From the NCBI GenBank assembly GCA_021404985.1, contig QWHP01000122.1:1-7821 (forward strand): 7,821 bases of DNA, read 5' to 3'. Of this stretch, positions 1 to 6,297 are shown piece by piece. The position numbers were made by a program, and so were the translations under genes. A model generated the notes under the pieces. The model made no database searches. It saw only the letters and a program-made list of their open reading frames with translations, and had not been told where the DNA came from. The stretch comes from Actinobacteria bacterium ATB1. Lineage in GTDB: Bacteria; Actinomycetota; Acidimicrobiia; UBA2766. Position 1 is the first letter of the stretch; each line of letters opens with the position of its first letter.

Positions 1-476
1 TACGTCTCACGGCTTCGGGACGGCGCATGGCCGACAACATCGTCCGGCGCCACCGGGTTGCGGAGCGGATCCTGGTCGACCTCCTCGGCATGTCCTGGTA
101 CGAGGCCCACGAGGAGGCCCACAAGCTCGAGCACGGCCTGTCGGACCGTGTCGTGGAGCGGGCGATGGAGATTCTCGGCAACCCGACGACGTGCCCTCAC
201 GGAAGCCCGATCCCGGGCAGCGACTACGAGGATCCCGAAGCCGTTCCGATCGTCGAGTTGGGTGCCGGTAGCAGGTTCCGCCTCGAACGCGTGGGAGAAG
301 GCCTCGAGGCGCAGCCGGACGTGATGTGCTACTTCGACCAGAAGGGCTTCCGCCCGGGTGTGCGAGGGCAGGTGATGACGGTTGCACCGGACGGCTCCCT
401 CAGCGTGACCACCGACTCGACGACGGTCGCGATCGGGCCGGGTCTCGGCAGCCACATCCACGTCATACGTGTCTGA
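1..476 (+). CDS. DtxR/IdeR/MntR-family metal-dependent transcriptional repressor, 3' part (5' end outside window)
   Basis: The reading frame is open from base 3, where it reads RLTASGRRMADNIVRRHR. This is the usual end of the DtxR winged helix running into the dimerisation helix, so the ATG at 27 is internal and the true start lies upstream. Counting from that ATG, the dimerisation and metal-binding domain spans about residues 1-56 (RRHRVAERILVD, then EAHEEAHKLEH and CPHGSPIPG). An FeoA/SH3-like domain follows at about 68-149. By comparison with diphtheria DtxR, His9, Glu13 and His28 match the ancillary-site ligands His79, Glu83 and His98, while Glu35 and His36 match primary-site Glu105 and His106. 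The primary-site Cys102 is replaced by His32. The family represses metal-uptake genes when Fe(II) or Mn(II) is bound; which metal acts here is unclear. The gene ends 5 bp from the convergent dnaE2 stop. The DNA-binding helices cannot be seen, so target specificity cannot be judged. Confidence 0.9.
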   Translation, partial: RLTASGRRMADNIVRRHRVAERILVDLLGMSWYEAHEEAHKLEHGLSDRVVERAMEILGNPTTCPHGSPIPGSDYEDPEAVPIVELGAGSRFRLERVGEGLEAQPDVMCYFDQKGFRPGVRGQVMTVAPDGSLSVTTDSTTVAIGPGLGSHIHVIRV

Positions 477-486
477 GCGGCTCAGA
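472..486. terminator. Short hairpin between convergent stops of the DtxR-type gene and dnaE2
   Basis: TCTGAG-CGG-CTCAGA is a perfect 6-bp stem with a 3-base loop. The left arm contains the TGA stop of the regulator (474-476) and the right arm contains the TGA stop of dnaE2, read as TCA at 482-484. There is no T-tract on either side, so it is not a classical intrinsic terminator. It may help separate the convergent transcripts, but the stem is short. Confidence 0.35.
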
Positions 487-3046
487 ACAGCTCGACGGTG
501 TCCTCACCGCTCGATGCGTTCACGTCCACGGGCAGTACCTCCACTCCGCAACGGCGGGCCTCGTGGACGAAGAGCCGGGGGTGGTACATGCCCGGATCGT
601 GGGTGAGGACGCCTGCAAGGAATGCGGCGGGGTGATGCGCCTTGATCCAGGCCGACAGGTAGGTGACGAGGGCGAAGGCTGCTGCGTGCGCCTTGCAGAA
701 ACCGAACGATGCGAACGAGGCGACCTCCTTCCACACCGCCTCGACCTCTTCCTCCGGGATGCCCCTGCTGCGTGCGGCATCGCGCAGCCACTCCCCGACG
801 GCGATCGTCTCCGGGTCGTCGGGATCGCCGAGACGGCGACGGATCGCGTCCGCCTCGGCCTCGGAGACACCCCCGAGCGCCGCGATCGTCCGGATCACCT
901 GCTCGTGGTAGACGATCACACCGTGCGTCTCGGCGAGGAAGGGCTCGAGAAGAGGGGATGCGTACCTGGGATCCTCCTGACCGTGGTGCCGATCCACGAA
1001 CGGGCGCACCATGTCGCTCTTGACAGGGCCGGGACGGAAGAGGGATATGTCGACGACCATGTGGTCGAAGGCCGTCGGCTGGAGCCTCCCGAGCAGCTCC
1101 CGTTGACCGGGGCTCTCGATCTGGAAGCAGCCAAGGGTGCGACTCGCCCTGATGAGCTCGTACGTCCTCTCGTCGGCGAAGGGCACGGCGTGAGGGTCGA
1201 CCCGCTTCCCCTCGACCCGCTCGATCTCGGACAGGGCGTGCGAGATCGTGGACTGCATCCTGACCCCGAGCACGTCGAGCTTCACGAGACCGAGGTCCTC
1301 GACGTCGTCCTTGTCGAACTGGGTCATGAGGAGATGCTGGGGACTCCGTTCGAACGGGATCAGATCCGCGAGGCCAGAGGGCCCGATGATCACCCCGCAG
1401 GGATGCACGGCCAGATGGCGAGGGAACCCGTCGATCGCACTGCAGAGGTCGAAGAGCTTGCGGAGATGGGGCTTGTCCAGGTTCCTGCCCCTGAGCTCGG
1501 GCAGCTCCTCGAGGGCGGAGGAGATACCCGTTGCCCGGATGTGGGGGAATGACTTGGCGAGAACGTCGATCTCGTCGTGGGGGAAGCCGAGTGCCTTGCC
1601 GACCTCCCGGATCGCCCCTCTCGCCTTGTAGGTGTCGACCGCTGCAACCATGGCGGTACGCTCCCGGCCGTAACGCGCCATGATCCACTCGAGGATCTCG
1701 TCCCTCCGGTGCGATTCAACGTCGATGTCGATGTCCGGGAGCGAGTTCCGATGCTCGTTCACGAAACGGGCGAAGCACAGGTCATGGCGAATCGGATCGA
1801 CGTCGGATATCTCGAGCAAGTACGTGACCAGACTCCCGGCGGCCGACCCCCGGCAGGCAACCCTGATCCCCATCTCCCGGATGTGGGCACATACCTCGGC
1901 GACGAGCACGAAGAATCCGCAGAAGCCGAGCTTGCCGATGACAGCGAGCTCGTGGTCCAGGCGATCCCTGACCTCCGGGGAGTCCGCCTTCGCGGGCATC
2001 CGGCGCCGCAGACCGGCGTCGCAGGCCATCTCGAGCAGGGCAGCGGGGTCGCCCCCGACCCTCCCCTGCGCATCGACCGGGAGCCTGTCGGCCCCGACGA
2101 GACGCCGGATCGTGTCGTTCACGACCGTCTCGGGGAGATGATGCGCCTCGAGATCGAGCTCGAACTCGCAGCGTTGTGCGACAGCCAGCGTTGCGTCGCA
2201 GACGTCCTCTGCCCCGGCGAAGAGACGGCGCATCGCATCGGAGGTCTTCAGGCCGTACTCGGCGCTTCGCCGCCGTTGGCGTCTCAGCGTGACCGGCATG
2301 AGATCACGCATCGCCACGAGAAGCTCGTGCACGACGGCATCGCCCCTGTCGACGTAATGGACGTTGTTGGTGGCACACACCGCGGCTCCCAGGCGCCGTC
2401 CGAGGTCGAACGCAGCGCCGATCCGGGCACGGCTCTCCGGGAGAAGATGGTGGGACACTTCGAGCGCATAGGCCTCCGGCCCGCAGACATCTAGGTAGCG
2501 CCGGACGGTCGCCTCCGCACGGTCGGTCTCACCGAGGTCGATCCAGCGGCCGACCTCGCTGTGCGCACATCCCGAGAGAACCATCAGCCCATCTGCGTGG
2601 ACCGAGAAGATGTCCCAGGGAACCGAGATCCCACCCTCGGGAAGCGACAGGTGCCAGTGGCTGACGAGCCGGCACAGGTTCGCCCATCCGGTCGTGTCAC
2701 GCGCGAGCAGGGTCAGGTGGTTCCCTGCACGCAGGTCGGGAGACTGCCTGCGGGGAGAAGGATCGTGAGGTCGCCGGGCCGTGGACGGCCCCGTGCGCCA
2801 TCCTGTTCCCCCGGCCGGATCCGGAACGCCTGGGGGGGGAGCCACGGGGAGCTCGACGCCGAGTATCGGACGCACACCCTCGGCTCGGCATGCCTTCGTG
2901 AAGCGCACGGCACCTGCCAAGGTCGTGTGGTCCGTGAGGGCGAGGGCCGGCATGCCGGCGCGGGCGGCAGCTCCGGCAAGGGCCTCGACCCGGGCCGCTC
3001 CTTCGCGGAACGAGAAGTACGAATGGGTATGCAGATGAACAAACAT
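482..3046 (-). CDS. dnaE2: DnaE2-type (ImuC-like) error-prone DNA polymerase III alpha subunit, lacking the usual C-terminal region
   Basis: This is a family C DNA polymerase; DnaE2 performs translesion synthesis and damage-induced mutagenesis with ImuA' and ImuB. In 854 aa, a PHP domain (about 1-240) opens with FVHLHTHS and TDH40 and keeps Glu65, His110, Cys160 and His230. The palm carries RGSAAGS (399-405) and PDIDID, with catalytic Asp440 and Asp442; the third Asp is Asp591 in GLVKLDVLG. Fingers motifs include FRPGPVKSDMVRPF (670-683), VIVYHEQV and FGFCKAHAAAFALVTY (781-796). ATNNVHY in PHP and DIDVESHRRDE in the palm point to DnaE2 rather than the replicative enzyme. The protein stops at residue 854, whereas DnaE2 is normally about 1050-1100 aa, so the HhH, clamp-binding and OB regions are absent. 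I chose the ATG at 3046, which lies 7 nt after a TATGAT box; an in-frame ATG at 3058 would add MIEH. An open frame continues upstream to 3646 but lies antisense to the transpeptidase gene and has no DnaE similarity. A C8 run occurs at residues 70-72. Regulation by LexA is likely (see the box at 3039-3054). Confidence 0.9.
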   Translation of the reverse strand: MFVHLHTHSYFSFREGAARVEALAGAAARAGMPALALTDHTTLAGAVRFTKACRAEGVRPILGVELPVAPPPGVPDPAGGTGWRTGPSTARRPHDPSPRRQSPDLRAGNHLTLLARDTTGWANLCRLVSHWHLSLPEGGISVPWDIFSVHADGLMVLSGCAHSEVGRWIDLGETDRAEATVRRYLDVCGPEAYALEVSHHLLPESRARIGAAFDLGRRLGAAVCATNNVHYVDRGDAVVHELLVAMRDLMPVTLRRQRRRSAEYGLKTSDAMRRLFAGAEDVCDATLAVAQRCEFELDLEAHHLPETVVNDTIRRLVGADRLPVDAQGRVGGDPAALLEMACDAGLRRRMPAKADSPEVRDRLDHELAVIGKLGFCGFFVLVAEVCAHIREMGIRVACRGSAAGSLVTYLLEISDVDPIRHDLCFARFVNEHRNSLPDIDIDVESHRRDEILEWIMARYGRERTAMVAAVDTYKARGAIREVGKALGFPHDEIDVLAKSFPHIRATGISSALEELPELRGRNLDKPHLRKLFDLCSAIDGFPRHLAVHPCGVIIGPSGLADLIPFERSPQHLLMTQFDKDDVEDLGLVKLDVLGVRMQSTISHALSEIERVEGKRVDPHAVPFADERTYELIRASRTLGCFQIESPGQRELLGRLQPTAFDHMVVDISLFRPGPVKSDMVRPFVDRHHGQEDPRYASPLLEPFLAETHGVIVYHEQVIRTIAALGGVSEAEADAIRRRLGDPDDPETIAVGEWLRDAARSRGIPEEEVEAVWKEVASFASFGFCKAHAAAFALVTYLSAWIKAHHPAAFLAGVLTHDPGMYHPRLFVHEARRCGVEVLPVDVNASSGEDTVELF

Positions 3047-3054
3047 ATGTTCGA
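3039..3054 (-). promoter_or_regulatory. LexA (SOS) box overlapping the dnaE2 start codon
   Basis: The minus strand reads TCGAAC-ATAT-GTTTGT. This agrees with the mycobacterial LexA consensus TCGAAC-N4-GTTCGA at 10 of 12 arm positions and fits the Gram-positive core CGAAC-RNRY-GTTYG. The dnaE2 ATG (3046-3044) is formed by the last two spacer bases and the first G of the right arm. A repressor bound here would cover the promoter's -10 edge, the predicted transcription start and the start codon, so repression should be direct. DnaE2 is a known SOS gene in mycobacteria. Confidence 0.8.
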
Positions 3055-3081
3055 TCATAGGCTCTGTCGGGTATCTGTCTC
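3054..3081 (-). promoter_or_regulatory. Predicted dnaE2 promoter, leaderless
   Basis: The -10 box TATGAT occupies 3059-3054. A partial -35 box, GAGACA (four of six matches to TTGACA), lies at 3081-3076 with a 16-nt spacer. Seven bases separate the -10 box from the ATG at 3046, which puts the expected transcription start at or next to that ATG. No Shine-Dalgarno sequence precedes it, consistent with a leaderless transcript. The last base of the -10 box is also the first base of the LexA box. Confidence 0.6.
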
Positions 3082-3089
3082 CCCGGCGG

Positions 3090-3095
3090 TAGGCT
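3090..3095 (+). promoter_or_regulatory. Possible -10 box of the L,D-transpeptidase gene
   Basis: TAGGCT fits the actinobacterial TANNNT -10 pattern and ends 6 nt before the GTG start at 3102, a spacing that suggests a leaderless transcript. I see no convincing -35 box. The divergent dnaE2 promoter and LexA box lie 36 bp or more upstream, so LexA would probably not block this promoter directly. Confidence 0.35.
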
Positions 3096-3101
3096 GGCGG
3101 G

Positions 3102-3929
3102 GTGGCAGAACCCGGATTCCCCACACGACGCCGCCTTGCCGCAGCCACGATCGCTGTCGCCGGACTGTGCCTCGCCACCTGCACCTCCGCCGCCGCGCCC
3201 CCCACCCGGCCGGTCGCTGCCCCCGGCCACGTGCCGGCGCCTGCTACGTCCGCCGCAACCACGACAACAATCCAGGCACCACCGAAGTCGATCCTCCCAG
3301 CGGGCTTCGAAGCCTGGTCCGCCACCGTCGCGGCCGAGTCGGTCACGGTCCGCACGGAGCCGAACGACGCCGCTGCCGAGGTGAGGACTTTCGGTGCCAC
3401 GAACCGGTTCGGGTTCGACCCAACGGTGTTCGGCGTGACGGACGCGACAAGGGACGGCTCCGGACAGGCATGGTTGAGGGTGCAGGTGCCCGAGGTCAGG
3501 CCCAACGGCACCGAAGGTTGGATACGCGCAGACCGCGTCACGGTCAAGGGGCACCACCAGCGGATCGTCGTCGACCTCGGCGCACATACGGTGAGCCTGT
3601 GGTCCGGGAGGAACGTGGTCGCGCAGTGGTCCGCGGGGATCGGCAAAGCCTCGACCCCGACGCCGCGGGGCCGGTACTACCTGTGGACTAAGTTCCTCCC
3701 CGAGCACGGAGCCGCCGCAGCGTACGGCCCGGGTGTTCTGGGCATCAACGCCATGAGCGAAACCCTGACGTCATGGCAAGGGTCGGATCCACTGATCGGG
3801 ATTCACGGCACGCGTCGCGGTTCCGATCTGGGTTCCGACGTCAGCCACGGCTGCGTTCGACTGGACTATGCAGCAACCGCTCTGTTGCTGCACGACGTCG
3901 AGCTCGGGGCTCCGGTCGAGATCATCTGA
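3102..3929 (+). CDS. Exported L,D-transpeptidase (YkuD family)
   Basis: L,D-transpeptidases form 3-3 cross-links in peptidoglycan, or attach proteins to it, outside the membrane through a Cys nucleophile. The 275-aa product starts at GTG with a basic stretch (RRR at 9-11) and a hydrophobic segment (12-30), a signal peptide. LATC at residues 24-27 resembles a lipobox but has Thr before Cys, so lipidation is doubtful. An Ala/Pro/Thr-rich linker runs to about 65. A small SH3-like region (about 72-146) follows, with VTVRTEP and the RPNGTEGWI block often seen ahead of actinobacterial YkuD domains. The YkuD domain fills 153-275 with the catalytic set intact: His235 in IHGT and SHGCVR at 248-253, with His249 and nucleophile Cys251. 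Length is typical for the family. It diverges from dnaE2 with about 55 bp between start codons. Its stop lies 12 bp from the convergent acs stop. Confidence in function is high, but which LDT class it belongs to is not clear. Confidence 0.92.
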   Translation: MAEPGFPTRRRLAAATIAVAGLCLATCTSAAAPPTRPVAAPGHVPAPATSAATTTTIQAPPKSILPAGFEAWSATVAAESVTVRTEPNDAAAEVRTFGATNRFGFDPTVFGVTDATRDGSGQAWLRVQVPEVRPNGTEGWIRADRVTVKGHHQRIVVDLGAHTVSLWSGRNVVAQWSAGIGKASTPTPRGRYYLWTKFLPEHGAAAAYGPGVLGINAMSETLTSWQGSDPLIGIHGTRRGSDLGSDVSHGCVRLDYAATALLLHDVELGAPVEII

Positions 3930-3945
3930 CCGCCAGTTCGGTCAG
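3926..3945. terminator. Hairpin spanning both stop codons of the transpeptidase and acs
   Basis: CTGACCG-CCAGTT-CGGTCAG is a perfect 7-bp stem with a 6-base loop. The left arm includes the TGA stop of the transpeptidase (3927-3929) and the right arm includes the acs stop (TCA at 3942-3944). There is no T-run after it on either strand. It may serve as a compact bidirectional terminator or as a 3'-end stabiliser; the sequence alone does not decide. Confidence 0.45.
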
Positions 3946-5900
3946 TCCTCGCCCGGTGAGGTCGTGGCCTTGTCCGAGATCTCCGCGACGATGTCGGCGT
4001 TGGCAAGGGTCGTGACGTCGCCGAGCTGGCGGTCCTCGCTGATGTCTCGCAGTAGCCGTCGCATGATCTTGCCCGATCGCGTCTTGGGCAGGTCGGGTGT
4101 GAACACGATCGACTTCGGCTTCGCGAACGGACCGATCCGCTCGGCCACGTGCGAGCGCAGCTCGTCGAGCATCGCATCCGTGCCGTCCACCCCCGAGCGG
4201 AGGACGACGAAGGCCGCAACCGCCTGACCGGTGACGGCGTCGAGACGGCCCACTACCGCCGCCTCCGCCACTGCATCGTGCTCGACGAGGGCGGACTCGA
4301 CCTCGGTTGTCGAGATCCGGTGGCCCGAGACGTTCATGACGTCGTCGACGCGTCCGAGAAGCCAGAGGTAGCCCTCCTCGTCGCGCTTGGCGCCGTCCCC
4401 GGCGAAGTAGCAGCCCGGGAACCGGCTCCAGTAGGTCTCGTAGTACCTCTCGTCGTCCCCGTAGATCCCCCGCAGCATCGCCGGCCAGGGCTTGCGCAGG
4501 ACCAGGTAACCGCCGTGGCCCAACGGCACGCTCTCACCGGTGTCGTCGACGACATCGGCGTCGACACCCGGAAGTGGGAAGGTCGCCGAACCGGGCTTGG
4601 TCGTGGTCAGACCGGGAAGGGGTGAGATCATGATCGTCCCGGTCTCCGTCTGCCACCACGTGTCGACGATGGGGCACCGGTCACCGCCGATCACCTGCCG
4701 GTACCACATCCAGGCCTCGGGGTTTATCGGCTCCCCCACGGTGCCGAGGAGCCTCAGGGACGACAGGTCGCGCGAGCCGGGGTACTCATCGCCCCACTTC
4801 ATGAACATGCGGATCGCGGTCGGAGCGCAGTACAGGATCGAAACCCCGTAGCGTTCGATGATGTCCCACCAGCGGTCCTTGTCCGGGAAGTCCGGCGTCC
4901 CCTCGTACATGACGCTCGTCGTGTGGTTGAGCAGGGGGCCGTACACGATGTAGCTGTGGCCGGTGACCCAACCGACGTCGGCTGCGCACCAGTAGACGTC
5001 CTCGGGCTTGATGTCGAACACCCACCTGTGCGTGCTCGCCGTGCCGACCATGTAGCCGCCCGTCGTGTGTTTGATGCCCTTGGGCTTGCCCGTCGTGCCC
5101 GACGTGTAGAGCAGGTAGAGCATGTGCTCGCTGTCGACCTCGACGGGGTCGCACTGCTCGTCTGCGGCGTCCATCGCCTCGTGCCACCAGATGTCCTGGT
5201 CGTCGTCCCACGCGATGTCGTGGCCGGTCCGCTTCACGACGAGCTTCATGTCCACGGTCGGAGCGTCGTCGAAGGCCTGGTCGGCCGCGCCCTTGAGGTC
5301 GGTCACCTGGCCGCGGCGCCAGCCTCCGTCGGCGGTGATGATCAGCTTGGCACCGCAATCGTGGATCCTGTCGACGAGCGCATCGGCCGAGAACCCGCCG
5401 AACACCACGGTGTGCGGGGCGCCGATCCTGGCGCAGGCGAGCATGGCGACGATGATCTCGGGGATCATCGGCATGTAGATCGCGACGCGGTCCCCGGTCT
5501 CGATCCCGAGACGCTTGAGCACGTTCGCCGCCTTACAGACGTCGCGGAGGAGAGCGGAGTACGTGATGGTGCGTGTGTCCCCGGGTTCGCCCTCCCAATG
5601 AAAGGCGACCTTTTCTCCCCCACCGGACTCGACGTGGCGGTCCAGACAGTTGTGCGTGATGTTCGTCGTGCCGTTCAGGAACCACTGGGCGACGGGCGGT
5701 TCCCAGTGCAACACGGAGTCCCATTCGCGGTACCAGTGGAACTGGCTCGCCTCACGCTCCCAGAATCGCTCGAGATCCTCTGCCGCCTCGTCGTAGACCG
5801 AGGGATCCGACACGTTGGCCTCGGCTGTGAACTCCGGGGGCGGGGGGAAGGTCCTCGACTCGGCGAGAAGGTTCTCGATCGCGTCGTGTTCGCCGGGCAT
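3942..5900 (-). CDS. acs: Acetyl-CoA synthetase, AMP-forming
   Basis: This cytosolic enzyme converts acetate, ATP and CoA to acetyl-CoA, AMP and PPi through an acetyl-adenylate. The 652-aa length is normal for Acs. The N-terminal Acs cap region contains ANVSDPSVYDEAA and FLNGTTNITHNCLDRH (74-89). The ATP-binding loop TSGTTGKPKG is at 266-275. DTWWQTETG (413-421) contains Trp416, the counterpart of the Trp that restricts the acyl pocket of Salmonella Acs to acetate. The hinge and C-terminal domain include GRVDDVMNVSGHRIS (516-530). Lys611 in PKTRSGKIMRR is the residue acetylated by Pat-type enzymes to switch Acs off, so post-translational control is likely. The ATG at 5900 is chosen because GGAGG precedes it at a 6-nt spacing. 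A longer open frame reaching 6257 is antisense or unrelated sequence. The DUF6504-like gene lies 56 bp upstream on the same strand, so read-through is possible, but acs also seems to have its own -10 box. Confidence 0.96.
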   Translation of the reverse strand: MPGEHDAIENLLAESRTFPPPPEFTAEANVSDPSVYDEAAEDLERFWEREASQFHWYREWDSVLHWEPPVAQWFLNGTTNITHNCLDRHVESGGGEKVAFHWEGEPGDTRTITYSALLRDVCKAANVLKRLGIETGDRVAIYMPMIPEIIVAMLACARIGAPHTVVFGGFSADALVDRIHDCGAKLIITADGGWRRGQVTDLKGAADQAFDDAPTVDMKLVVKRTGHDIAWDDDQDIWWHEAMDAADEQCDPVEVDSEHMLYLLYTSGTTGKPKGIKHTTGGYMVGTASTHRWVFDIKPEDVYWCAADVGWVTGHSYIVYGPLLNHTTSVMYEGTPDFPDKDRWWDIIERYGVSILYCAPTAIRMFMKWGDEYPGSRDLSSLRLLGTVGEPINPEAWMWYRQVIGGDRCPIVDTWWQTETGTIMISPLPGLTTTKPGSATFPLPGVDADVVDDTGESVPLGHGGYLVLRKPWPAMLRGIYGDDERYYETYWSRFPGCYFAGDGAKRDEEGYLWLLGRVDDVMNVSGHRISTTEVESALVEHDAVAEAAVVGRLDAVTGQAVAAFVVLRSGVDGTDAMLDELRSHVAERIGPFAKPKSIVFTPDLPKTRSGKIMRRLLRDISEDRQLGDVTTLANADIVAEISDKATTSPGED

Positions 5901-5906
5901 GCGGTT

Positions 5907-5911
5907 CCTCC
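5907..5911 (-). promoter_or_regulatory. Shine-Dalgarno sequence of acs
   Basis: GGAGG on the minus strand lies 6 nt before the ATG at 5900. It fixes the acs start. It also contrasts with dnaE2, the DUF6504-like gene, the transpeptidase and the 6355 gene, none of which has a recognisable ribosome-binding site. Confidence 0.8.
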
Positions 5912-5934
5912 GGGCAGCCTCACTGGATCGGCGC

Positions 5935-5940
5935 ATTGTA
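5935..5940 (-). promoter_or_regulatory. Possible -10 box of acs
   Basis: TACAAT on the minus strand matches TATAAT at five of six positions and lies in the 56-bp gap upstream of acs. It would give a leader of roughly 28 nt carrying the Shine-Dalgarno. No clear -35 box is seen at 16-18 nt. Confidence 0.45.
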
Positions 5941-5956
5941 ACTGGCCGATGTCGTC

Positions 5957-6289
5957 TCAGTCCCAGACCGAGTGCACGTGCCAGTTGCCCGAAACCAGGT
6001 CTCGGGCAAGGACGACGACGACGCACGCACCCCGAGCATCGGAGCTCCCTGTGCGGCCGGCGGCGTTCCGGGCCACCGCCCGCACGCGCCACATCTCGAG
6101 GTCCGACACGTCGTCCGTCGGATCGGACCCCGGGTGGTCGCCGAGCTTCCACTCCCTCCACATGGCCTCGACCTCGACGACCTGCCAGGTCCGGCCCCGC
6201 ATACGGAACTCCCCCGGTGCGGGCGGCGTTCGGGTCGGATCGCGGCGCACGTCGCACCTGACACCTCTCCGCAGAACGTCATCGAACAC
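5957..6289 (-). CDS. DUF6504-like small protein with LexA-controlled start
   Basis: The 110-aa product starts at the GTG at 6289, inside a LexA box. It resembles the DUF6504 family: a FRMRGRTWQVVEVEAMWREW segment (28-47) followed by EMWRVRAVA (65-73), then a strand and a C-terminal SGNWHVHSVWD (100-110). This is the pattern of small, Trp-rich, mostly beta actinobacterial proteins that, from memory, are often encoded near imuB and dnaE2. Their biochemical function is not established. No signal peptide, membrane segment or catalytic motif is evident, and the central part (51-64) is polar and probably a loop. The frame is open far upstream, but I see no ATG, GTG or TTG in frame near the conserved start, and the GTG sits exactly 7 nt after a TATCAT box, as in dnaE2. 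A role as accessory factor to the DnaE2 mutasome is an inference from the shared control region. acs follows 56 bp downstream. Confidence 0.72.
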   Translation of the reverse strand: MFDDVLRRGVRCDVRRDPTRTPPAPGEFRMRGRTWQVVEVEAMWREWKLGDHPGSDPTDDVSDLEMWRVRAVARNAAGRTGSSDARGACVVVVLARDLVSGNWHVHSVWD

Positions 6290-6297
6290 ATGTTCGA
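6282..6297 (-). promoter_or_regulatory. Perfect LexA (SOS) box overlapping the start of the DUF6504-like gene
   Basis: The minus strand reads TCGAAC-ATGT-GTTCGA, matching the mycobacterial LexA consensus TCGAAC-N4-GTTCGA in all 12 arm positions. The GTG start (6289-6287) is made of the last two spacer bases and the first G of the right arm, the same register as at dnaE2. The divergent + strand promoter near 6342 is about 45 bp away, so LexA probably controls mainly the minus-strand gene. Confidence 0.87.

Noticed and set aside
24..30. ATG at 27 as the true start of the DtxR-type regulator
   Set aside because: The frame is open to the window edge and the residues before it (RLTASGRR) match the conserved LTxxGR of the family, so the gene is cut by the window rather than being a short protein.
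326..1552. Long + strand ORF of 408 codons, and similar long + ORFs at 1577-2494, 2561-3691 and 4923-6344
   Set aside because: These are antisense shadows of dnaE2 and acs, which is typical of high-GC coding DNA. Their products are Arg/Asp/Val-rich with no family features.
3064..3071. CTGTCGGG repeated at 6330-6337 in the other divergent intergenic region
   Set aside because: The distance to the start codons and LexA boxes differs (adjacent to TATGAT in one case, about 30 bp off in the other), and 8 bases in high-GC DNA can recur by chance.
3400..3411. Perfect palindrome CGAACCGGTTCG resembling a LexA box
   Set aside because: The spacer is 2 bases instead of 4 and the site lies inside the transpeptidase coding region.
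3047..3646. Open frame extending DnaE2 upstream to 3646 (about 200 extra residues)
   Set aside because: It is antisense to the well-supported transpeptidase gene, has no DnaE-like sequence, and the PHP domain begins at HLHTHS as expected right after 3046.
5901..6257. Open frame extending acetyl-CoA synthetase upstream to 6257
   Set aside because: The Shine-Dalgarno at 5907-5911 and normal Acs length fix the start at 5900. The extension lies across the DUF6504-like gene in another frame and is low-complexity.
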